Shown here piece by piece: positions 22,079 to 33,969 of a stretch of 64,000 bases of DNA (positions within the stretch are counted from its first letter, which is position 1; the number at the start of each line of letters is the position of its first letter). This DNA comes from Panax quinquefolius. Lineage: Eukaryota; Streptophyta; Magnoliopsida; Apiales; Araliaceae. The stretch is taken from assembly GCA_020205615.1 (NCBI GenBank), contig JAINUW010000345.1, positions 186,001 through 250,000 on the forward strand. Reading direction: 5' to 3'. Both the position numbers and the translations under genes were made by a program. Below the pieces are notes generated by a model, which saw nothing but the letters and a program-made list of their open reading frames with translations, was not told the DNA's origin and did not search any database.

Positions 22079-22481
22079 TGTAATGCCCCGAAATCCGGAC
22101 TATTTTCACATCCGGATTCCGTACGTCACGATCCCATCTTCTTCCAAACATACATCATTATATAGCTAAATATAACAACATACATCCTAAAATCCCAGGT
22201 TCTAAAACCTTATAACCTCTTCCATTACAAATAATGATAATTACATTATTTTTTACATCTTGTACAAGTGACTTTTATCCGCCACCAAGGATACATAATC
22301 ATTCATTAAACTATTCTATAGTTTAATTCTATCATTCTATATTACAAGTCTTTGCTTTATCTTCATGCTCATTCATATAATGAATGGCATTTCTTCTGGA
22401 AACTGATCAGCTTGATCTTTATGGGATCCTTAAGTTCTTTCTAACATCGATCGCTGAAAATGTTTTTATTTAAAGCAAGTG

Positions 22482-22499
22482 TGAGCATTCAATTGCCCA
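22482..22499 (-). ncRNA. Conserved UGRGC/GCUCA hairpin, C LTR
   Basis: In element sense TGGGC ... GCTCA with an 8 nt loop, about 400 nt before the LTR 3' end, in the shared context CTTGCTGGGCA and GCTCAC.CTTGC. Confidence 0.55.
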
Positions 22500-25400
22500 G
22501 CAAGTCATAACAGTTGAACAAACAACTTTAAGAATTCAAACTTTCTTTTAAGACCTCAATAACCGAACAAAGGTTATGAAGCAGCTTGAATAATAGGAAT
22601 AATCTCGATTCCTATCATTTTAAAACATTAGTCACATTCACATTGAAATACTTTCATTCTCTACTCTCTTTCATACATATTCTGTCTGGCTAGAATCAAT
22701 AGCTCAGACTTAACAATAACGGTTCATGTATAAACAAAACATTCTCTTATTGAAGAGTTAAATCACATAACAGTTCATCTCATAGAAACACCGAAGTGTT
22801 CAAATTGTGGCACAAGGCCTCATACATTCTACCACCTTGCACAAATATCACACATTTGCACATAGACAGAACTTCTCAAGTTCAACATCTGAGAAGTTTT
22901 AGAAACTAGCATTCATTTAAAATATGAATGAAGTTAGGAAACTTGCCTTATGCATAGCTACAGCTTATAGATTATGCTAAACTACTCATTCCAATTCCTA
23001 TGTAGCACGTAAAGAAATAACACATACACCAATTAGTCATATACTTGACTTACGCATTGGTTTAAGCTTAACTTTACTTCTTAGGGTTTACGTTCTTACA
23101 ATCTAAGTTTATGCGAATAACTTCCTTTACTACCGATTTATGACTTCATGACATACGGAGATTTCTTACTCAATACGTTCATCATCTTTGATGATTTACA
23201 TTCTTATCTTCTTCTTATAACTTTTCTAGGACTCAGCACACATCGTGTCTCTGCTAGCAGTCCATATGGTAATCTGAGTGGTTTTCCACAAATAACCAAC
23301 AAACAAGTTCCCGTCTCATCTACACTGCCCATAACAATGAGTTAGATCGGTTGCCAATTTTGTATATACCTTCGCTCTCTGAAGGAATTGTTTAGCCCAG
23401 CTCCCATATGTCAACCATCAAAGGTTATGATTGTACTACAACCTAAATTCATCTTAACTTATCCGAACTATTAAACTATAATGTTCGTTAAGTTAATTTC
23501 TTATTCCTTATGGCTTTCTAGTAACTAAATAACATACCTCAGGATTCATTCTTTATCGTCTAAGTCATACAGTCTTTTGTATACTCAGAACGATCATTTA
23601 ATATTCATTCTATGCATTTATAGTGTTAACCATTTTACGTTACCGTATTCTTATCTTACAATGTCCGGTTCATTTGACTCGGAATGTCGTCCAAGTTATA
23701 AACATTAACTCGGCTTCTTTACGTTATACGTACTTGTCCTTAATTCAGCTTCTTCACCGTTCATAGGTTTAATCATTGATATTCATTACCTTATGGTCAA
23801 ACCATACACGGGGTGTAGGTTCTACCCGTTTAATATTCGCGTACACTTAACCTTCACATTGTTTAAAGTGTTTAACGCTTACATTTCATTCTAGCATTCT
23901 CTAACCGACTCACATTCAGCTTTCATTACTCTTATTATCGTTCACTACGGCTTTCTTGATAAATCATATCTTACTTACTACCTTCGTTAACGTCTAAGTC
24001 ATACAATCAATGTATACTTGGAACATTCGCCCGACGTAAATATGATTCACGAGAATCATTTACGTATTCCACATTTACATTGTTCATCCCTTAATCTCTC
24101 ATTCAACCTTTACCTAAGGTTTTAATCGCTTTCATTCATTACCCATCACTTGAACCTCATGTTCATTATTCTTTCTTAATGTCAAAGCCATACACTTCAG
24201 TTGTATGCTAAGACCGATCTCTCATCGCAACAGCGTTGCGTTCACAGCGTCTATACGCTTTACATTCATCTCTCATTACCATGTCATAACATCGAAATGT
24301 TATACATTACCCTCGTCACTTAACTTCTAAGGAATCACTATCATAGTAATACCCCATGTTCGTTTATTGCGACTACGGTCCCTGAATATCAGTTACGTAA
24401 TCTATCGCTTAACTTCTCTGTCTTTTAATCCCATTCAATCTTTCCGTTCAACCTTTACTAAAGGTTTAATTCACTTGTTTAAGTATTATTTTAGGTGAAC
24501 TACATGTTCATATTTCTTTCTTGCACATCCCCCAGTAATTGAGCACTTAAAAAAGCTCATCATCGGCTTTTTTTTTCTGCATCGGTGCCGCACTGCGTGC
24601 CCCTTCCTTTACCTCGTATTTACGCGGCCTTTCAACTCTTGATGTCAAACTATCGAGAAATTTGTGGTGGCTCACTATTTACTCTATCTCTCACGTCATG
24701 GATGCCACTCAAAGTGATAGGTGATGGCTCCAAGACCTCGCATTCCTGGCGCCACCTCCCAAATCTTGATTGGCCACTGCTGCCACGCCGAGCACAAAAC
24801 CTAGAAAATTTTTCTAAGTCTTAGAAATTGCTAAAGACGCTTACTTCCCGATTCCATAACTTATTCGTTTTAACTCAGAACGAGGTCGTTCCAAAGCCAT
24901 TTTCTTCCTTATTTTATGAAATTCGATTACCCTCGGACAGAACTTCATTCTGAATCCGTTAATATGCCATTCAATTGGCTTAATCTTCGATCTTCGTTCG
25001 TTTTACATTTTTAACGATCTTCGTTCATTCGTCTGTAATTCGGTCATCCGAACTCGGAATTTATTCGTTCTTGAGTCCACGACTCACATTTTATACGTTC
25101 TCTTATATTCTTATGAAACCCTACACGTTCGAGTTCATTTACTAACTTTCTAATTCTTGTTCTTCTCTTAGAAAATTTTTGCCATAACTTCGTTATAGCT
25201 CAGTTTTAATCCGTTCTTCATGAACGTTTCTAAAGTTCCTAACCAAGCAATAAGCAACTAACTTATACACGATGGTTTTAAACTTGTCCATTAACAAAAA
25301 TTATACTATGATGGTTTTAAATTTTTCCATCAATAATGTTCTTCGCGTTCTTCGCGTTCTTCGTTCGTTATTCATTTTTAATCGATATTTTGATTACAAT

Positions 25401-25829
25401 TTTACTTTTTCTTGGAATTTGATGTTATAGAACACCATTCCTTACTTAATTCACCTACTCATTCATATAATCCACTCAGATCGTTCTAATTCATTACGAA
25501 TCTTACACTTCCTTAAGAAATTTATAAAATAAACTTCTAATTTCTTATTTCTTTTTTTATCAACGATTTCAGCCATATGAAATCATTCCAAACATCATTT
25601 ACTTCTTATTCTCCTTAAGCTATGTTTTTAACATATAAACTTAAAGAAAATTATCTAGAAGGTAGGTTTTCGGATTACCTTTCTTCTTTAATCTCCTTCC
25701 GTCGGACAAAGGTTGCTCACGAGCAAGCTTTTCCTCTTCCTTTTCCTCTTTTTTCTCATCTGAAATCTCTCTCTCTCTCTCTCAAAAGTTGTAGGATTTT
25801 CAAAATCCCAAAATAATGAAGTTAGCTTC

Positions 25830-25838
25830 CTATTTATA
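25830..25838 (-). promoter_or_regulatory. TATA box in C 5' LTR
   Basis: The minus strand reads TATAAATAG, as in the left LTR. Confidence 0.7.
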
Positions 25839-26583
25839 GAAAACCAAGGCTAGGGGCATTTTAGTCAATTTTCCCCCTAACCTCCATACTATTCAAGGCT
25901 GAAGGACTAAGTTAACTTAGCCCTCAAGTTTGCTTAGCCCTTAATTTTTTTAGTTCCGTCTTTCGAGTTTCGTTCGACAGTTTTAAAAACTGCGATTCTC
26001 AGAATCCAAATATTTTTGGATATTTCGTCTTTCCTTTACCGATTAACTTTTACGTATTCTTCGGATTTCTGAAAAATTGAAAAACACTTTTTGGTGTCAA
26101 GCGTTTTCCTTCACGTTTTCCCCTAACGTAGCTAAACAAATGAAAAGTATATAACAGTACTTTTCGTCATTTTTTTTTGTCCGATTTCTGCACGTTTTTC
26201 GAGAAAAACTTTTATCAGCTTACTTAACATTTCATAATATATTATCATCAAATCTTTCAACGGAATGTCATTTCGACATACCGAACTCTCAGAACGATTT
26301 AGGTTATTAAAACCCTAACCCATAGGGTTTTATCGGGTGAATAGTGTTTATTTCGTCTTTTTCCCCAGAAATATTTTGTTCCCAAAAATATTTTATTTTC
26401 GTCTTAAAAATTTTTACTCGTTCAGTCTAGCTCGTAGCCAGAATCCTCCCGATTAATAATCATTCTAAGTTCTAGAACGATTAATAAACACATAGCACAA
26501 AATAGTATTAATAAAAATTTATTTTATTAATAACTAATTCTTTAACTCTTAAATTCTTGACAATCCAATTTTTTGGGTTGTCC

Positions 26584-26817
26584 CAAAAGTACCAATCTGT
26601 AATACCGCCACCTTGTTGTAGAGCCAGGGTTTTAAGCCCATCTCAAACCTTCTTGCCTTCCTTGCTTCCGTGTCCTCTTGATGTGGAGTGAACCTAGCTA
26701 ATTCATTAAATTTTGTGGCATACTCCGCAACTGACATGTCACCTTTCTTCAACTCTAGAAATTTCACCTCCATCCTAGCCTACATACTAGACGAAAAGTA
26801 ATTCTTAAAGAAAAGTG
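26584..26817 (-). pseudogene. Element D gag, downstream piece
   Basis: On the minus strand this continues the gag begun at 31161, in frame across the F1 solo LTR. It encodes the retrotrans-gag core (MEVKFLELKKGDMSVAEYA near 26773, then a cluster like FARF...RRFEMGLKP). There is one in-frame stop just before it and an abrupt end where the C LTR begins. The zinc knuckles and pol of D are not seen in the window and would lie beyond C, B and K if the nesting is as inferred. Confidence 0.85.
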
Positions 26818-26822
26818 TTTTG
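26818..26822. repeat. Target-site duplication of solo LTR F1, left (TTTTG)
   Basis: TTTTG precedes TGTGACGCCCCC. The matching copy is at 30765-30769. Removing F1 and one copy restores the D gag frame. Confidence 0.92.
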
Positions 26823-27594
26823 TGTGACGCCCCCAAAATAGGTCCACTTCATCCAACCTATTCTGAGTCGCCAAATACATGGTACAGAAAACAACTATAA
26901 CTTTATTACTACAATTATCGTGCAAAATACAACAATACATATATTGTGAGTTTTAATATCAACTGTGACTCATGTCCCAACTATGGACATCACCTCACAT
27001 TGATACATTACATAAAGGTACAGTCAATAACTGTTTTAAAAATTAAAATCTTTTGGAAGTGCTCAAGGAAACCTTCGTACATAGGAGCCATGAATCTAAG
27101 TTATGATAGATATCGTATGTCCAGAGAATTATCCTTGGTTGATTCAATAGACCCCAAAGAAAAACGAGAAGATTACTATCATGTTCCTTCCAATGGTGAG
27201 TCTTCTCTTAACATATAACTATCTCCACTGTCTCCAGTTGAAAATTATATTTCAAATAAACTCCAAGATCATATAGGTAGTGCTCGTAGATATACTTAGC
27301 AAGTGGATGTGCACAACCCTGTCTTATGATAACTCGTAGGTCATTAGACATCTCGTATGATAGTGGCAAAACACCCTTCCAAAGTTGGGTTCACCTTACC
27401 CTATTTGGTTCACCAAAATTAAATATCAAATGGCGTATACAATACGACACACTTATCTAAAGTTCTCAATAAAATTATTTCCATACTATTTAGGGAGAAC
27501 CTCAACAGCTATAGACCATCGTTCTATTCTCCTGCTATCCCCGCTCGACCCAGCAACACTCTTATTACCTGAAAGGAATTGTGAAGCAAAAGGG

Positions 27595-27611
27595 TGAGCA
27601 CAACTAGCTCA
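27595..27611 (-). ncRNA. Conserved UGRGC/GCUCA hairpin, F1
   Basis: In element sense TGAGC and GCTCA pair perfectly around a 7 nt loop. It is about 770 nt before the LTR 3' end, further than in the other LTRs. Confidence 0.55.
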
Positions 27612-27994
27612 ATAAAGAATATTATGACTAAAGATAATTAAATTATCAATAGCCTTCATCAGTAATAAATCAGAGATTTAGAACATATGGTAGATGATAA
27701 AACTTTTCAACCATAGTTGCAGCGGAATGAGCAATCCATTAGAAGAGTCAAATAGACCATAAAGTCTTTTATCTTTTCCATGTTAAAAGTCCACCAACAA
27801 TGCTTTAACCCTATAACATTAATCAACAGATCCTGTTCACAGTCATGAGAATAACTCATAATCATAATTGTAGTTCTAATTTTCTCTTCTCATCCAAGAC
27901 GAATATATTTTTCATCACATGTCTTTACCTAAAACATCAAAGATCATGGTTATACCAAATCACAGTTCCTGTTCATAATCATACTAATAAGTTC

Positions 27995-28177
27995 ATCTTT
28001 ATACTACGGGCCAAAGATATTCATTAACAGTTCATCTTTGCACTACATGCCAAAGATATTCAACAACAGGTCATCTTTGCACTACGGGCCAAAGATATTC
28101 AACAACAGGTCATCTTTGCACTACACGCCAAAGATATTCATCAAAAATTCATCTTTTGCACTCTGAGTGCCAAAGAA
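27995..28177 (-). repeat. 39 bp tandem repeats encoding a hairpin (F1)
   Basis: Units begin at 27995, 28034, 28073, 28112 and 28151, an exact 39 bp period. Each contains ATCTTTG and CAAAGAT (7 bp inverted repeat) around CACTACGGGC or a variant. More diverged copies follow at 28320-28343 and about 28378. In element sense they lie downstream of the TATA box, so they should be transcribed. Confidence 0.9.
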
Positions 28178-29533
28178 GTTAATATTTCAAAAAATATATA
28201 ATCATTTCAGAATTTATATAAACAATAATTATAACCATGTTGATCAATTCACCTTTGCTCTTAAGCTAAAATTATTCAATTGTAAATTCAATGGTCATGA
28301 TCATACTAGTCAACAATTCATCTTTGCACTACTGGCCAAAGAGAACACATAGTCACGATCATACCAATAATCTACCCATCTTTACACTTAAGTCAAAGAG
28401 AAATTTCATCACCGGAATTATAAAAATGTTATATATGATAATAAAAATATTATGATCAAAATATGGATTTAATTTCAAGAGTAAGATTCATAAATCAACG
28501 ATAATTTGGTCAAAAAAAGAAACCAATTTTGTCGTGAATAGTAACTCGTGAATAGTAACCTCGACACAAAAAGATAAACTTTCACAATAAAATCTATATC
28601 AATATTTATAACACCTTAATCCAAATGTTATAAATCACTTAATAATCTCATAATCTAATATCATTAATATTACCACAATATCTTAATCCTTTCTTAAACT
28701 TATAAACAATTTATTTTAATTATTTACACTTTACCAATTAATGCATTTAATCATCCTAAAATGTCAAAATCATAAAATTTCATCATCAATAAACAAAACC
28801 CTCATCAAAAATCTGCATATACCTTATATAGGATTCCCAAGCCATAAAATCCTATTTTCCAATTTTGTTACTTCACATAACATATTTAATTCATTTACTC
28901 ATAACTAGTTAATTTTCATGAAAAATACCAAATCAGTTCCAAAAATATTTCTTTTCTGGGATTTAGCAGAATATAGTCCCATATTGAACATATATTTTTC
29001 TCAGAATTTTTAAAATTCATTTACTATTTTTCAAATGGCCAAAACTGTCGAATATTTAGACATTTATCATAAATTGTACTTTTTTCCAAAAATTCCAAAA
29101 TTTACATAATATACTGATGTTATATAGATGTACTCCCAATTAAAATTTCACTAATTTTGGAGTTAACCACAAGGAGTTATAAGGGTTTACTTTTAAAATA
29201 GTCTTTTCTCATAAAATCCATAACTCCTAAACTATACATCCAAAAAATCGTCATTTTTGGACACAATCGAGAAAACTCATCAAAATATCATTTCAAATTT
29301 TTCCAGAATTTTTGAAGGTCAGAAAAATTACGAAACTAAAGAAACATAATAACCCTTAAAATCCCTTACCTCAAAAGAGCAGTATTTCTGACTGGAATAT
29401 CGGATATGACGCTGAAGAAAACTTGCACTCATTAGCAACTCTCAAAGTATCAAAATACTCACAAAATACGCTCGATAATATAGAGAGAGAAAGCTTATGT
29501 TTCTGGTGTGTTTTTCAATTCTAACTTAGCCCT

Positions 29534-29542
29534 CTATTTATA
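29534..29542 (-). promoter_or_regulatory. TATA box of F1
   Basis: The minus strand reads TATAAATAG followed by AGGG and a GA-rich stretch. The same arrangement is in G (39498-39506) and H (59960-59968). Confidence 0.7.
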
Positions 29543-30764
29543 GGAAAATGTTAGTACGCTGAAATAGACTTGACCTGCTACCTGATGGCTTTACCTGCTA
29601 TTATTGCCACCCACCACATTTGAATTAGAATTTCAGCACATTTCTTCACCAACCATAGGTGGGGCCCACGCATTCTAGAATTTTCCACCAAAATGATAAA
29701 TTTTAAAACTTCAATAATTTTTGAACCAGTCACCTCTTAAAATTCATAACAATTTATACGTTCATTTTTAACGGTTCAAAATTTGTGGAAATATATTCAA
29801 CTTATATATGTATAACATATCCAAAAATCACAACGATCCAACGGTCGGATTAAAAATTATAACTCACGCAATATATCACAAGAACACTGGTTTGATTTTT
29901 AATACCTCCTTTCTGACAAAAATACTGATAAAACACCTCAACATTAATTTCTTCATTTATAACCACATAAATAAATTCATCATTTATATCTGCATCAAAT
30001 AAATATTTCCTTATCATATAAATCAATAATTAATTATTCATAAATAATATTACAGAATCACAATTATGACAACCAGGTCGTTCCCAGGAAATAGGGGGCT
30101 TTCCGATAAGGATTTCTCCTTACTAGTGCGTAATTAAGTGACCAAACCTCTCCTTGACAGAACTTTCTAGACATTGCCAATAATGCTATCTAATAATATT
30201 ATTCAAATAATATGAATTATTGATCGATAATGAAAAAATCATGCGAAGTGACAATTATTGAAACAACAATAATATAAAATATCAACGTAGAAATTATTGA
30301 ATCAATAAAATAAAATATTGAACAGTAATTACTGTAACAATTATTGAGTAGCGTCTTCTTACGTAAGAATCAATAATTCAAAAAATACTGTGTAATATCG
30401 TGTGCTACTGTACAACCACGCGTATGACTGTATTTTAACCACCGGGTATTCCAACAGTGTTAACGGTAACAACTACGTCGTTATTTATAAAAACTCAAAC
30501 TTGTCGTTTTCTTCATCCGACAGTTATTCTGTTATGGGGCCCACAAATGACTGCGCCATCGTACGAATATTCCCCGACAACACGAATATTCCACGACCAA
30601 ACGAATATTCCCCGACAGAAATGATATTTTATAACCATTTGCGTATTTTGAAAATTTTACATATATCACCCTTAACATTAAACTTTTATCAATTTAACCA
30701 TTTACTGAATAATAATTATAAGAAAAATTGAATACTTTTATTTCATAAAATCCGGGGTCTTACA

Positions 30765-30769
30765 TTTTG
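30765..30769. repeat. Target-site duplication of solo LTR F1, right (TTTTG)
   Basis: TTTTG follows the LTR end TTACA and matches 26818-26822. Confidence 0.92.
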
Positions 30770-31161
30770 AACCTAGTCCACGTAACCTCTCCTACTCCAA
30801 CTCTAGTTTGATTGGCCTCCCACCAGAAATTTGCCTCCCCTTTCATCATATAAGTGGCAAAAGTTGTCTTTTTTCCCTCTGCTACCTTAGCGACTATAAA
30901 ACCCTTTTTTATCTCCTTTATCCATGTTTGAGCTTCTACAAGGTCAGTTGTCCCTCTAAACTCTGGCGGTCCTACTGCTTTGAAGTCTTTAAAATTTGTC
31001 AATCTATTATCGGACTGATTTCCCCCAACTGGTATTGCATTTTGCATAGCTTGAGCTATCATATTTGCAAAATCCTGTATTGGATATGGTTGTTGTTTTC
31101 CTCCAGCATTGTTGACAGATTCTTCAACTCTTTAGTTTCGATTTTGTCTTCTTGGCAGCAT
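30765..31161 (-). pseudogene. Element D gag, N-terminal piece
   Basis: The gag appears to start at the minus-strand ATG at 31161-31159, with MLPRRQNRN, the basic start common in chromovirus gags; a stop follows almost at once. A clean frame from 31062 contains NFKDFKAVGPPEFRG, a TWIKEI motif and GEANFWWEA, all typical of the plant Ty3/gypsy gag (retrotrans_gag family). The frame is cut at the F1 insertion and continues at 26817. The 142-codon plus-strand frame 30808-31236 is its antisense shadow. Confidence 0.88.
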
Positions 31162-31521
31162 TATCTGATCATAAATTATCCTTTAATTGAATTATATTCT
31201 ATGTCGTATCGTATATGTTTAACATATAACGCGTGATTTCAAACTCAAATAATCATATACTCAAAATATTAAATTTTGAAAACTTGGTTTACTGGATTAT
31301 CAAATTATCAAATAGAGACATAATAACTTATTAAACAACCATATATTCACATTCATTCATAATAATTTACACCAGATAACACATATTGTTATAAGCATTT
31401 GTTATCCCATCATGACCACAAAAGTCGGGATTTGCTATTACAACTTATACAAAAGTTAGGAATATTACATTACACATTCATACATATCATTTCATCACAC
31501 ATACATATTCAATTACTAATC
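31162..31521 (-). other. D spacer between extra ORF and gag
   Basis: About 360 bp of AT-rich sequence with stops in all frames. I see no feature in it other than the separation of the two reading frames. Confidence 0.6.
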
Positions 31522-32190
31522 CTACTTATTTCCTACACCTTCTCCTGATCTTCGACAATCTTTCACCCGATGACCTTCCAACCCACAATTAAAACATGCA
31601 TCTTGCTTAAAATTGGGACATTGAGGAGAGAAATGTCCCTCATGTCCGCAAGTGTTACATATCTTTTTCCCTGTCTTGCACATGCCTGTATGCTTCCTTT
31701 TACAGTTTGTACACTTTCCTATTTTGCTAAGGTTCCCTTGATTAAAATCAGAATTTTCTAACTCCTGGTCGTTCATCTTTCTTTTCCCCTTCTTGCTCAG
31801 AGCTGCACCTGATATTCTATTTTTGGCTCCCATCTGATAAATTTGGATTTTAAGCTTATCTTGTTCTTCAATTATTTCGATCAACGCCTTCTGTAATTGA
31901 ATATTAAATAGCTTTTCTATTTCCAATAACTTTTTTAAAGAAGAAACCTGGTCTCGCAGATTCTGCACTTCCATTAATGCTTGATCAGCTCCAACTTCAG
32001 TGTCCGAATCACTATCTGTTAGTTCCACCGTTTCTAGGTCTGGTACTATATTTTCTAAAATAATCACTTCATCAAGGTTACTTTCAACGTGAGCCTTTAT
32101 TTCAGCTATTAGCTTTGATATCAGCTCGGCTGTATTGATTTGATCCTTCTTCAAGTTATAAGCGTATAATAATCCTTTTCTGCCTGACAT
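31522..32190 (-). CDS. Element D extra upstream ORF: coiled coil plus three zinc knuckles
   Basis: An uninterrupted 222-codon frame lies between the PBS and the real gag of D. Residues about 15-55 are helical and acidic. 56-66 is an Asp/Ser/Glu run (ELTDSDSDTE). 68-120 is heptad-like and probably a coiled coil. 122-155 is basic and polar. The C-terminus has three zinc knuckles: C160-C163-H167-C171, C178-C181-H186-C191 and C199-C202-H207-C212. Zinc knuckles normally end gag, yet here they come before it, so this is an additional nucleic-acid-binding protein or a rearranged gag tail. The start is chosen because the context (GTGTGTAGATGTCA) is shared with the related broken ORF of E at 37004. 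Its intactness is unusual beside a broken gag. Function is unknown. Confidence 0.75.
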   Translation of the reverse strand: MSGRKGLLYAYNLKKDQINTAELISKLIAEIKAHVESNLDEVIILENIVPDLETVELTDSDSDTEVGADQALMEVQNLRDQVSSLKKLLEIEKLFNIQLQKALIEIIEEQDKLKIQIYQMGAKNRISGAALSKKGKRKMNDQELENSDFNQGNLSKIGKCTNCKRKHTGMCKTGKKICNTCGHEGHFSPQCPNFKQDACFNCGLEGHRVKDCRRSGEGVGNK

Positions 32191-32398
32191 CTACACACAA
32201 ATTATTTTGATTAGTATATAGTATATACACACAACAAATAATAGTTTTATATTAGGTATCTTTTATTTTTTTTTACGATGAATTTATTTAATTCATCTCC
32301 TTTAAACTCTTATTTAAGTTATTTATATTTTCAATGTTTCCCTCTGTCCTAAGGTTATAGCCTAAGGTCTACTCCCACCTAAGGTTTCTAACCCTAAA

Positions 32399-32410
32399 GC
32401 TTTGATACCA
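32399..32410 (-). promoter_or_regulatory. Primer-binding site of D
   Basis: The minus strand reads TGGTATCAAAGC, one base from the initiator tRNA-Met PBS and identical to the PBS of E. Confidence 0.85.
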
Positions 32411-32703
32411 TATTGTGACGCCCCTAAATCCAGGTACTTGAAACCCGTATTCGGTGCTTCACGATAACATTCATTCAACTACTTAATGTATTAATTAAAC
32501 AAAAGTATTATATCAAAGTTATGCCTTCCCAGTCTTGAGAACCTTTAAGTCATACGTTACATAATATTTAATGTATTATCCTACAAACAGTATTACAAAT
32601 AATATAGTGTAATCTAATCCTACAGCTTTCCCTTTCCCTTGTCCTTGCCGGAACCTTCAGGTAATGCTAGCTTAGCTGAAAACATTTAAATTTAAAGCAA
32701 GAA

Positions 32704-32721
32704 TGAGCATTTGAGTGCCCA
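32704..32721 (-). ncRNA. Conserved UGRGC/GCUCA hairpin, D LTR
   Basis: In element sense TGGGC ... GCTCA with an 8 nt loop, about 290 nt before the LTR 3' end. Confidence 0.55.
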
Positions 32722-33969
32722 TCAAGTAATAGCAATGAATAAAGTTTATCTGAAAGATTTAAATATTTTCTTTGGACGACACTTCTACAACGAAGCAATA
32801 GTTATGAAGTAATCTGAAACAATACTGAACTACATATCAATTCTTTTACATTTTGAAACTACGTACTGACTATGAATGGAGAACAGTTTGATAAACTATG
32901 AAATTTATTTTTAATTTTCGAAAAGGTTAAACAGAACTTCATCTACAAACCATCATGTCTTACGAACATGGAGGGTGATCAGCTTGTTATTCCCTGTACT
33001 GATCAATACTACGTGTTTGAACGATAAGTTCGTTCATCTGGTCCGCCTTTGGCGCATAAAAGTTTTCCCTATTCAGGATGTTCATAATTAATCTGGAATC
33101 TGAATTAAAATAATTCAGCTGAGTAACAATAATGTTCTATCCTGGTCAACGATATTTTTAAATCTATGTCTAGCTGAGTTAAATAGCTTAGACATTTTTT
33201 AAATAACATATACATACCTGAAAACTAGTAGATATGAATCATCATGTGATTAAATACAATCATTATCCAAGTGAGGGCACTTGTATAATCTAACTTAACT
33301 ATTTATACACAAGGTATATATTGATCATACATTACTACTGTACTGGTAAATGAATAGAGTTCAACAACTGACATGAATACTAATGTTGTAATACATGATC
33401 AATAATAGTAGAGTTTAAAAACTTATATAACAGGAGTATAATTCGATAAATTACTTACACGGGATTATTGCATAAGTAGATACAAAGAGTAAGGATACTT
33501 GCTTGATCTTCTGCTTACACAACTTAGTTTTATCTTTTATATCAAAACCTATCATTAATAAGATCATACGTTCGATTAGAATAACATATCATAACATTAT
33601 ATAATCGTTATTATTTAACAATTGACATAACCTAATCACATCTGTCACATAGGTTTAACAGTCAGTAGATCATAAACAAACACGTATCCAGTCAAATTAT
33701 CTAAGTCCAGATCAATTTCTAAAATATTTCGGTGTACCGACGACTTTATCGGGTAATTATCGAGTCTAGGACTTTATCCTGTAGTTTAATAACTGTAAAT
33801 ATCAGTCCTGTTATTTTTAAATGACTTATAATAATTTTTAAATAATTATTATAATTCATCATGATTTTTCAAACCCTGGAATCATTATAAAATGATTTAA
33901 ATATTAAATAATTCTATTATCATTAATATTTAATTAGTATTAAATTATTAATGAAACCATTGTCAACAT

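Larger units (their letters stand above)
18402..26583 (-). mobile_element. Element C: LARD-like gypsy-type element
   Basis: Two direct repeats (about 18478-20284 and 24789-26583) flank a 1.8 kb interior. The right LTR is complete (TGTAATGCCCC...GTTGTCC). The left one lacks about 2.6 kb where B begins, so B appears to be inserted in it. The PBS at 22064-22075 and the purine tract after 20284 give minus orientation. No coding domain is seen. LTR divergence looks higher than in A and B by eye. C abuts the gag of D at 26583. Confidence 0.82.
22079..26583 (-). repeat. C 5' LTR (complete, ~4.5 kb)
   Basis: TGTAATGCCCC at the left and GGGTTGTCC at the right. It contains the conserved hairpin at 22482-22499, the GTCTG...CAGAC hairpin at 22684-22709, a CT tract at 25764-25783 and a TATA box at 25830-25838. 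The segment 22700-24780 has no counterpart in the truncated left LTR. It contains several short open frames (for example 23148-23345, 24585-24824), none with a recognisable domain. Confidence 0.85.
26823..30764 (-). mobile_element. F1: solo LTR of the F1/G/H chromovirus family
   Basis: 3942 bp with TG...CA ends (element sense TGTAAGACCCC...GGGGGCGTCACA) and perfect 5 bp target duplications, but no interior: a solo LTR left by LTR-LTR recombination. It shares its ends and several blocks with the LTRs of G, H and I. It contains the conserved hairpin at 27595-27611, an array of CATCTTTG...CAAAGAT hairpins at 27995-28177 and further copies to about 28400, short GTGAATAGTAAC motifs near 28540, and a TATA box at 29534-29542. 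The many short open frames inside (26946-30731) show no recognisable domains. Confidence 0.92.

Noticed and set aside
22700..24780. Possible host gene in the unique part of the C LTR
   Set aside because: Only short frames without domains or splice-supported exons. The segment lies inside the continuous LTR boundaries.
27995..28177. CRISPR-like regular 39 bp repeat
   Set aside because: The repeats are directly tandem with no unique spacers, lie within a retrotransposon LTR, and the host is a plant.
30808..31236. 142-codon plus-strand open frame
   Set aside because: Antisense shadow of the D gag, which has clear family motifs on the other strand.
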